NCBI GenBank assembly: GCA_001466705.2
Contig: LATX02000233.1
Coordinates: 496,001-560,000, forward strand
Length of the DNA stretch: 64,000 nt
Reading direction: 5' to 3'
DNA from: Moniliophthora roreri
Taxonomy: Eukaryota > Basidiomycota > Agaricomycetes > Agaricales > Marasmiaceae
The notes beneath the pieces were generated by a model. It made no database searches, was not told the origin of the DNA, and saw nothing but the letters and a program-made list of their open reading frames with translations. The position numbers were made by a program, and so were the translations under genes. Positions within the stretch are counted from its first letter, which is position 1, and each line of letters begins with the position of its first letter. Positions 56,158-64,000 of this stretch are shown here, one piece after another.

Positions 56158-56561
56158 ATGTCTGGTTTTCTGAGTCAAGTTCTTTCTGCACATGGTCTAT
56201 CTTATTTTCAAGGATTCTATGTATTTTCAGAAGGCTATAGAGGTGTTTACAGTCTGCAGGTGAATTTCCATGATTTTTTGGGAATTATTTTATTTGTTCT
56301 GATGCTTTTGATGCATGTCGCAAGGATTTCGCAAACCACTGTACCTTGGCATAAGCTTGTCTCAGACTTTTCTTCAGCATGCTTTGTTGTAGCTACTGTT
56401 GATACAGGCAAAATGTAATTACATTTTTGATTTTCTTCCCTCAGGATGGCTCTGAAACTGATTGAAATTGTGAAGAAAGGCTATGAAAGGCTTCAGAAGC
56501 AAGTAGAGGCCCAGAAGAAGAGCCTGCAGGAGTGTCTGGCAAAGAACAAGCAGCTCTCAGA
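56158..56561 (+). CDS. Partial spliced coiled-coil gene, cut by gap
   Basis: ATG 56158 begins MSGFLSQVLSAHGLSYFQG, ending SLQ at a GT donor (56260). A later exon with VPWHKLVSDFSSACFVVAT joins across GTAATT...CCCTCAG to MALKLIEIVKKGYERLQKQ, a Lys/Glu coiled coil that runs to the N at 56562. The frame is free of stops, unlike neighbouring transposon genes. The middle splice phase is unresolved. Function unknown. Confidence 0.35.
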
Positions 56562-56562
56562 N

Positions 56563-57868
56563 ATAGCCCTCTTAGCTATGTTCTGCAATGATTCTCAAGA
56601 GGACAAATCTTCTAGACACTGCTAGCCTGAAACCCTCTCTGATTCATGTCAAAACACCAGACTATACTGATGCATGTCAGCTACCCTCTTAGTAGACTGA
56701 TACAATGTTTCTCTTATCAGAAAACACACCTCTTGTGTTAAAAACTAAGCTCTTTCTAGCTTTTATTTATATCTCTGGTTTGGGTTACAATCTCAGGTCT
56801 TAACTAGCCTGTGCCTCTTGCACAACTAAATAAGCTAAGGCCTGAAGTGGTTGAAAAATACTGATTGCTGGTAGCTCTTCTATCTGAACAACAACGTCAT
56901 ACACTCTGGTAATTGGTGGGCAGTATCTCTCCTGCTTTCCACCTACAAAACATGTCCCCTTATATACCCTACAACATAAATAATCTAATATATCTGTCAC
57001 AAATACAAATAAAACTGAGCCAGGTGATAAATATTATATAAACTGAGCTGTGTTTGGTAATTTCTCTGTCACAGTGTCCGATTGTAGTCAGGCTTCATAG
57101 CCATAATCTCTTGTATTCTTTTTCTTTGATGATTGTGCCGTCTTCTGACACTAACCATTTGCAATTTTCTCTATCAAACAGCTCTCCTTCCAACTCCATT
57201 TGAAAATATTATACTTCCATGCTGCTCCACATGGTTCCTTCCTTCTCTGTCTTCTATCATCTGCTCTATGGACACACAATATGCTTTCTTTTTCATGTCT
57301 AAAGCATATGCATAGGCTCAGCCATGCTGCCTCCTCGTCATACAGCTTTGTCTTCTGTTCTTCTGTGATACAGGCACTCTTCCAGTAGCCAATCATCTAT
57401 TTCATTCTTCAATTTGACATTTGGTATCTCAAGTATCCCTCACCGATAATTTGTCATCCTTTGTTTTATATCTGTTTCTCGATAATATTCTCATATATGT
57501 ATTATTGAAGGCTTTTATTCTTCCTTCAAGTTGGGTATAGATTGGAAATATTGTTAAAAGTGAAAATATTCCCTTTGGTATGCTTTCAATAGAGAAGTAT
57601 TATGTAGTGTTATTCCCTACAGGTTTTGGGATGCTCCTCTGTGTTCAGATTCACTATTTATTTTCATACTAGCAGTGGTCAGGTACCCTTGTATGGCCTA
57701 CCATCAACCATTACTCTGCTAATATTTTATATCCTTCTCTACTACTCGCTTTGACTAGCTGCTCAGGGCTCACACTAGTCCTCAATTCCCTTATCTGTCA
57801 TTTTCCACCATAAAAGTGCAAAATATTCTCTATTTGCATGTGAAATAAAAGGTAAAAGTTATGCATAT
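56563..57868 (-). repeat. Probable family-3 LTR, copy B
   Basis: It matches 54658-55950 at about 96 percent by eye, differing mostly by transitions. On the minus strand its start TGATATGCATAAC is directly preceded by GGTAGGGGGACCCCAG, a polypurine-like tract, supporting its reading as a 3' LTR. Confidence 0.55.
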
Positions 57869-58212
57869 CACTGGGGTCCCCCTACCATCCCATCAAATAT
57901 AACGTTCTCAGTGGGAACCAAAGGTGTGCTATTCTGGCATGTATTACAATATACTATATTAGATGCTTCAGTCCATTAACTTGCAGAAAATCCTAAGGTT
58001 TGCGATTCGACATGGTGGCTTGCAGTAATTGCCATTAGAACCCAAGGAGTCAGAGATGCACCTACTGGTGCATTATGATATGTACTATAGCCATCTAGAA
58101 TGTTCCCATGTGACACAACTCAGGATTCACTATCACAGGCAGACAGTTCAACAACATACATAGTGATCAAGTCAATTTGGTTACACTCTACATGTTTGGC
58201 CTTCCCCAACCT
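57869..58212. other. Polypurine-like tract and unassigned flank
   Basis: The minus-strand purine tract lies at 57869-57885. The rest has no gene. Confidence 0.35.
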
Positions 58213-58219
58213 CATTTGA

Positions 58220-58688
58220 CACCTTTGTGTCCTAGGTATCAGAACTGATAAGACACCAGGAATAGGCTTTACCTGGTGTCAGATCAGACTAATTCTGTGC
58301 AGAAATTAGGCACACCTCATTGCACCTCTCCTCTGCCCTCCATTGCACCTCTCTCACATCACCTCAGACCTCTCCAAGTCATTATGTTCCCCCTTGGACC
58401 GCCTGCCAGTGTCTACTTCCAGCGACAGTGACTCATCATTGGCCCTTCAACTTCAGCCATCAATCACATAGCCCTTTACCATCATACCCATACCCCTCGT
58501 CATTGTTCCCACTGTCCTGGACACCATTTGGCCACTGGTCCTTCATTGCCAGCCTCAGTGACTCATGTGACTTATCACTGGTTCTGCCACATCAATCATT
58601 GCTCCCATGGCCTTCATCGTTGTTCTGAAACACCATTGTCATTACCCAGAGTAGCTGTTGCCATCATAGAGAAGAATCTCAGGTGTGC
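58220..58688 (+). repeat. Left terminal inverted repeat
   Basis: It pairs with 62355-62869 in inverted orientation. Ser/Pro-rich ORFs on both sides of the element are translations of this same repeat, not genes. Confidence 0.8.
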
Positions 58689-59180
58689 CTCAATTCTAGC
58701 TAGCAGGAATCTTTATTGCTATCTGTCTAGACATCAACATTCATTACCACTTGAGTATCATTTCCTGTTCTAAATTGTACTGCAATGGTGACAAATATTT
58801 TCACCCACACAACAACCCATCATTCTTCCTCTTGCAAGTCTTACAATGTGTCATCCTTGCAAGCAGCATCTTCACTCCATCCTAGCATATTCCTCATGTT
58901 GCACGAATACTCAAAGCCCAGGAATGCATGCTTCTGGACATAAGGGATGTATGGTATGGTTCATTGTCCTCTCATATTCTGGCCTAGAATGTGATACACA
59001 ATTTTTTGAGTCTGCATAAAGAGTTAGTGTCACACCAAAAACCATGCAGCTCAAAACTCAATGCAAACACAAGTCCAGTTCCAATGCCCATATTGAAAGA
59101 GGCAACCTGCAGTCTCACCCCTGCTACCTCACAAACGCCTCACTCAAACCATTTGAAGCTCACTGTCAGTTGTCATTCAC

Positions 59181-60413
59181 CTAGCTACACAACAGCTAGA
59201 TACTGTGTTTCATTCACAGCTGAATAGCTGTGAAAGTCATGGACACTGTGCATGTGTGGAACATTGTCAGTGATAGATGTCAAGGTATGGTCAATTTTCA
59301 GTCTCGTCTCACAACATGCACTCACAATCTTTAGGCTTCTGTCCCATGCAGTACCACACTTAGCTACTGAGATCTTAACAATTATTGGTGTATCTTTGTA
59401 CTATTGAATGAAAAGCTTTCTAGATATTGTAGCTGTGGGATCTTGTTTCAGAACACATGAAGTGTTAGGCCCATCCAGAGTCTGGTGCCTGTTCTAAGGC
59501 AGTGAATCTCTTCTGGGTTGACTTGAATACTTAGTTGTGAATATTTTATGTCTCAGAATAGTGCAGTGCTGTACATGGAACAGCTTTTTGTTGTATCCCT
59601 ACATAACAAGTGAAGAACACCATCAGCTCAGGGAGGCACATGAGTGTGCCGCGCAGATATCCACTAAGTCTGACCTTGAGTTAATATTTCTGGTCTCTTT
59701 CAGTCTTGGGATTTCAGTAATGTTGAAAGGTAATCATATAGAACAGAAATAGAGAATATAGTGGTGTCTGGCTCTAAGTTTGCTGTGGGACGTCGATTTG
59801 AGTCGAAGATCATGTACAATCAGTATGTAGGTACACATCAATATATGCATCAATGTCTGTCTCAGACAGAAACTCAACCTGGAACACCATGTTCCCCAGG
59901 TCCCTGTGCTCCCAAATGCTCCAGAAACTTCCCAAATATTGTAAATGATAGTTACCTACCTAATTTCTGGCCATAGACTCATAGGGGAACCAATAAACAC
60001 CAGAAATTCCAAGAAAGTGGTGAGTTTCTCAGTTTTTAGTGACTTCCAACTCAACTCACAAATTTTCTCCCAGAGATAATGCTAGGATATTTGCTAAATA
60101 CATTCCTCAATGATATTAAAGTGCCTCTAGACTGGCATAATTGGTAGGATAATGACATTGGATGTTACAGGAACCAATGAACTGTCAGATGGGGTGAGTT
60201 TCTCAGATTTTTGACCAGAATCGTGCTGTTGCACCTTTTATCAGATACCGAGACATCTGCAGAGCTCAATGTACAAGGATATGGATGGCTAATACATAAC
60301 TATACCCTTCTGAAGGTGATAAATTAGTGAATACCCTCGCAATGAAGTCAGAATCGAGGAGATAGAGAACTAGCGCTTACCAGGCGCTTGGACTTTCCAG
60401 GCGCACCCCAATT
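59181..60413 (+). repeat. Internal direct repeat of the long-TIR element, unit 1
   Basis: It matches 60418-61608 at roughly 88 percent by eye. Shared anchors include GCTAGATACTGTGTTT, GAGTTTCTCAGTTTTTAGTGAC and GATACCGAGACATCTG. The N at 60417 lies at the join. Confidence 0.7.
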
Positions 60414-60417
60414 CAAN

Positions 60418-61608
60418 CAGCTACATGACAGCTAGATACTGTGTTTTGTTCATAGCCAAATAGCTGTGAAGGTTGTGGGTGTGTAGCATCATCAGCAATA
60501 GACATCAGGTATGGTCAATCTTCAGTCTTGCCTTGTAACATGCACTCACAATTTTCAGGCTCCTGTGTACTGCACTTAGCTACCGAGATCTTAATAGTTC
60601 ACAGTGTATCTTTGTATTATTAAATGATAATGCTCTCTGGATTTTGCAGCTGTGGGATTCCATTTCAGGACACATGAAGTGTTAGGCCATCTAGAGTCTG
60701 GTGCCTGTCCCAAGGCGGCGAATCTCTTCTGGGTTGACTTGAATAGTATCTTGATGTCTCAGAATAGTGCAGTGTTGTACGTGGAACAGCTTTCCGTCAT
60801 AGTCCCTGTGCAGCCAGTGAAAAAGGTCATCAGTTTAGAGAAATGATTGTATCCACTAAATGCACCCTTAAGTCAACATTTCCTGTCTCTTTGGGTCTTG
60901 GTATTTCAGTTACATTCAAAGGTAATCATATAGAGCAGAAAAAGAGAATATAGTGGGTCTAGCTCTGAGTTTGCAGTGGGACATTGATTTGAGTCGAAGA
61001 TCATGTATGATTAACATGTAGTTACGCATCAATGTCTGTCCGGGACACAACCTCAACCCGACCACCATGTTCCCCAAGTCCATTTGCTCTCAAAAGCTCC
61101 AGAAAGCTCCTAAATATTGTAAATGATAGTTAATTACCTGGTTTTTAGTCACAGACTCAGAGGGGAATCAAAAAAAACCAGAAATTGCAAGAAAGTGGTG
61201 AGTTTCTCAGTTTTTAGTGACTTCTGACTCGACACACGGATTCTCTCCTAGGGATAATGCTAAGATAATTGCTAAACACATTCTTTTGTGATACTAAAGT
61301 GTTTATAGACTGGTATATTGAGTAAAATAATGGCACTGAGTGTCACAGGAGCCAATGAACCTTCAGAAGAGGTGAGTTTCTCAGATTTTTGACTGGAATT
61401 ACGCTATTGCACCATCAACCAGATACCGAGACATCTGTAGAGCTCAATATACAATGATATTAATGGCTAATACTCACCTGTGCTCTTCTGAAGGCGGTAG
61501 GTTGGTGAAAACCCTTGCAATGAAGTCGGGATCGGGGAGATAGACAACCAGCGCTTATCGGGTGCTAGGGACTTGGGCCAATCATAGTTTCTGGGCGTGC
61601 CCCAGTTT
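60418..61608 (+). repeat. Internal direct repeat of the long-TIR element, unit 2
   Basis: Second unit, beginning directly after the N at 60417. Its divergence from unit 1 is much higher than that of other pairs at gaps, so the two units come from distinct copies. Confidence 0.7.
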
Positions 61609-61785
61609 AAGACAGACACAACTAGGAGTACACATGTCTAGATTACACTGTGTAAGTGAGACTAAATATTGAGTTCTGTACAATAATATACTGTATTCTA
61701 GTTCCAATGCATAGGGTAGCAAGATAGTCACACCACACACAAAACAAGAAAGCCATATTGAGATAAGTAGCAGAGTGGATAGAAA

Positions 61786-62037
61786 ATGCCTCCCGTGAAG
61801 CGTAATTCAACATCCAATGTATATGTCCACCGTCTCTTAGTTCTCGCCATTTCAGTCACTCATCAAGCGTTCCCACATCTCCCAATAACTACTTCTCTCT
61901 CCCAGATGCCACCCTCCTGATGCCGCTCTCCGGATGGGTGCAGTGGAATTGTCAAGGTTGGAAGAGGGACAATAGAAAGGGGAAAGAGTACATTGAATGT
62001 CTTTGTTGTGGTTGCAGAGATACAGCGCGGAAGTAAG
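61786..62037 (+). CDS. Candidate small Cys-rich gene inside the long-TIR element
   Basis: ATG 61786 begins MPPVKRNSTSN before a GTATAT donor-like site. A later frame is open as PDATLLMPLSGWVQWNCQGW and ends YIECLCCGCRDTARK at 62037. The basic start followed by a Cys-rich end recalls the zinc-finger genes at 41 kb, but the splice phase does not fit with the visible sites. It is tentative. Confidence 0.25.
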
Positions 62038-62354
62038 TAACAACATTAATTTGAATCTATAGACAAAATGTTAGCATTGAAGATTCTTTCACAATACTAG
62101 GATGCACCTGAAATTCTTCTCTACGACAATGGCTACTGGGCAACGGCGATGACAGAGGCCACGGGAGCAATGATTGACGTGGTGGAACCAGTGACGTCAC
62201 ATGAGTCGATGGCTGAGGCCAGCAGTGAAGAACCAGCGGCCAAATGGTGTCCGGGACAGCGGGAACGACCACAAGGGGCACAGATTAGAGTGTACCTTGA
62301 AACTGGTCATAGTAAACATCTAAATAAAATGTTAGCACCGATAATACTTTCATA

Positions 62355-62869
62355 GTATTGAAACACACCTGAGGCTCTTTTATGACAGAAAGGAGTTGAC
62401 TACGACAACAACGGCTACTCTGGGCAACGACGAGGGCATTCGGAATGATGACGAAGGCCATGGGAGCAATGGTTGACGTGGCAGAACTGGTGACGAGTCA
62501 CATGAGTCGATGAGTTGCTGAGGCCGGCAGTGAAGAACCAGCGGCCAAATGGTGCCCGGGACAGCAGGAACGACGACGAGAAACGACGAGGAGTACGAGT
62601 ACGATGACAAAGGACCATGTGTGTGATTGAGGTTGAAGTTGAAGGGCCGATGATGAGTCACTGTCGCCGGAAGTGGACACCGGCAGGCGGTCCAAGGGGG
62701 AACGTGATGACTTGGAGAGGTCTGAGGCGATGTGAGAGAGGTGCGATGGAGGGCAGAGGAGAGGTGCAACGAGGTGCGCCTAATTTCCGCACAGAATCAG
62801 TCTGATCCGACGCCAGGTAAAGCCCGTTCCTGGCGTCTTATCAGTTCCGATACCTGGGACACAAAGGTG
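62355..62869 (-). repeat. Right terminal inverted repeat
   Basis: Inverted copy of 58220-58688, richer in CpG and slightly longer. Confidence 0.8.
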
Positions 62870-62876
62870 CATTTGA

Positions 62877-63535
62877 CCACTGGTGGGTCTGACTCTGGGC
62901 TTTACTTATGTTGGCCGTAAGAATCTCATTATTCCTCCTCAGTACCAAACGAAAGCGCTATGTCAAGGTTACTTGAAAGTATTCCGATACTTTTGTATGA
63001 CCAGCTATCACTTCTCGCTTCGTCGCTTGATTTATCTGTCGTTCAGCTTTTACTTTTACTTGCGTATTATTCGTTTGAGTCTCAAATCATCCAACTGATT
63101 GGTGGGACTAGTTTGTACCAACTACTTGGCTAGCGTACTTCCGCATTGCCTTTTTTCCACTCGGTCATAGGTGTACATTATCTTTGTGTTCTTGTATAGT
63201 CATTATTGTATATTACCATGTATTGCCATAAGGATTCTCGATGCATATAGACTTGCGTGAGCAGCTGAATCGGGGACATCGATGTTCAGCTCCTCCATGC
63301 ATTAATCCACATGTACCATTCCCTCCCTACCCTTATCGTCCCCATCGTCCTTATCCACTATAACGAACAGCACCGACATTCCTGACATTCCCCGAGTTCT
63401 TCCCGAGCCTCAGCTATGGACCGAGACCCGCAATCAGAGGGATCAGCTTTACAGCCTTTGTATCATTGTATGGAATGGAGCGCCTTCGTTTGGCCGCCCA
63501 ATGTCAAGTACATAAGTTGTTGACATCTATGCAAA
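62877..63535. other. Intergenic region, CpG-retaining
   Basis: No gene is seen. CpG dinucleotides are frequent compared with the rest of the window, as in the adjacent P450 gene, which suggests unmethylated host sequence. Confidence 0.5.
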
Positions 63536-64000
63536 TCAGTTCGTGGTACATTTAACCAGCAAAGGGCATTGCACGCCTTTCTCCCTTTCCCCTTCAAGCA
63601 TGGGTAGCATCAGTCTAGCCGATTCACGGCGAATTCTACTGCACTGCGGTGTGAGCGAAAACTCAAAGTCACTTATGAGCTGGACAATGAATGCTTGGAG
63701 CTCCAGGATACTGATAATATGCTGAGTCAGTGATCACCCATTAAAACTCGGAATCCCATGTCACGCACGCGAATCGCCATCCAATACATGATCGTAGGCC
63801 GCCAGAAAACGTAGCCCTAAGTTGGTGAATGTGTATAAAATGGCAGCACCCTGGACCGAATACTCACAGATTAGCGTATACCCCAACCGAGGTATCGCTC
63901 TGGATGGCTTTAGTGTTCTTGAACCAACGGTCCGGGTTGAACATGTGTGCGTCCTCGCCAAAGACGCTCTTATTTCTGCGGGACCGGGTCAGTGAAGCTT
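63536..64000 (-). CDS. Cytochrome P450, C-terminal part
   Basis: Three in-phase exons are visible: 63975-63868 (NKSVFGEDAHMFNPDRW, the PERF-type region), 63816-63769 (ATFSGGLRSCIGWRFA, the heme-ligand loop FxGGxRxCxG with the axial Cys) and 63710-63536 (ILELQAFIVQLISDFEF to the stop TGA). Introns have GTGAGT/TTAG and GTGCGT/CAG sites. Upstream exons lie beyond the window. The heme loop is complete and there are no premature stops. It is a monooxygenase, probably ER-anchored; substrate unknown. It is the only apparently functional host gene here and ends about 660 bp from a transposon. Confidence 0.9.

Larger units (their letters stand above)
58220..62869. mobile_element. Long-TIR DNA element, 4650 bp
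   Basis: The ends are inverted repeats: the left starts CACCTTTGTGTCC and the right ends GGACACAAAGGTG. Homology extends about 470 bp inward (58220-58688 against 62869-62355). It is flanked by CATTTGA on both sides (58213-58219, 62870-62876), a 7-bp target duplication. The left repeat has lost CpGs that the right one keeps (ACACCAGGAATAGG against ACGCCAGGAACGGG). No transposase is seen, so it is non-autonomous. A partial third copy of the inner TIR lies at 62100-62280. Superfamily is uncertain (MULE- or KDZ-like). Confidence 0.8.

Noticed and set aside
58320..58773. Ser/Pro/His-rich ORFs, mirrored at 62380-62769
   Set aside because: They are translations of the terminal inverted repeats of the long-TIR element and are not protein-like on either side.

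Overview
This window looks like a transposon-rich stretch of a filamentous basidiomycete genome, probably an Agaricomycete. The evidence is genes split by many 45-70 bp introns, Ty3/gypsy chromoviruses with chromodomains, a gene resembling the cysteine-cluster/KDZ-type transposon genes of mushrooms, and a fungal cytochrome P450 at the right edge. I cannot name the species. Eleven single N characters (3087, 4794, 5268, 6560, 8393, 22112, 34851, 35467, 53472, 56562, 60417) mark scaffold joins; most are flanked by copies of the same sequence, so some repeats here are likely assembly products.

Layout. 1-0.8 kb: a minus-strand gypsy RT/RNase H relic. 1.4-10 kb: several copies of one non-coding repeat (called R1 here) and unplaced duplicated pieces. 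10.4-15.1 kb: two plus-strand intron-rich pseudogenes, the first with a Zn2Cys6-like cluster. 15.4-15.75 kb: two tRNA-like sequences. 15.8-22.1 kb: a minus-strand gypsy element (family 2) split by a 747-bp CACTA-type element. 22.1-32.65 kb: a second family-2 copy, into which a complete 7.4-kb chromovirus (23924-31357) has inserted. 32.65-51 kb: a cluster of intron-rich genes, mostly minus strand, encoding zinc-finger, PHD-like, coiled-coil and RNase H1-N-like proteins, diverging from a plus-strand SWIM/cysteine-cluster/KDZ-like gene at 44.4-47.2 kb and followed by an array of 14-bp palindromes. One gene of this cluster is split by an R1 insertion and a solo LTR. 51.2-57.9 kb: a CACTA end fragment and a third gypsy family (gag plus long terminal repeat, duplicated at joins). 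58.2-62.9 kb: a 4.65-kb element with terminal inverted repeats of about 470 bp. 63.5-64 kb: the intact 3' end of a P450 gene, the only ordinary host gene seen.

Two themes run through the window. First, nesting: at least four insertions can be defined to the base by target-site duplications, and in two of them removing the insert rejoins a reading frame. Second, decay by CpG deamination: premature stops are almost all CGA to TGA or CAG to TAG, the chromovirus gag-pol keeps one frame over 4.8 kb despite 12 stops, and paralogous copies show the same ancestral CpG mutated on opposite strands. This points to cytosine methylation of transposons as the main mutational force.

The parts most worth following up are the chromovirus (its transcript start complements its primer-binding site, as in Tf1-type self-priming, and it has an extra zinc-knuckle ORF after pol) and the 33-51 kb multi-gene cluster with its palindrome array, which may be a large cargo-carrying DNA transposon.
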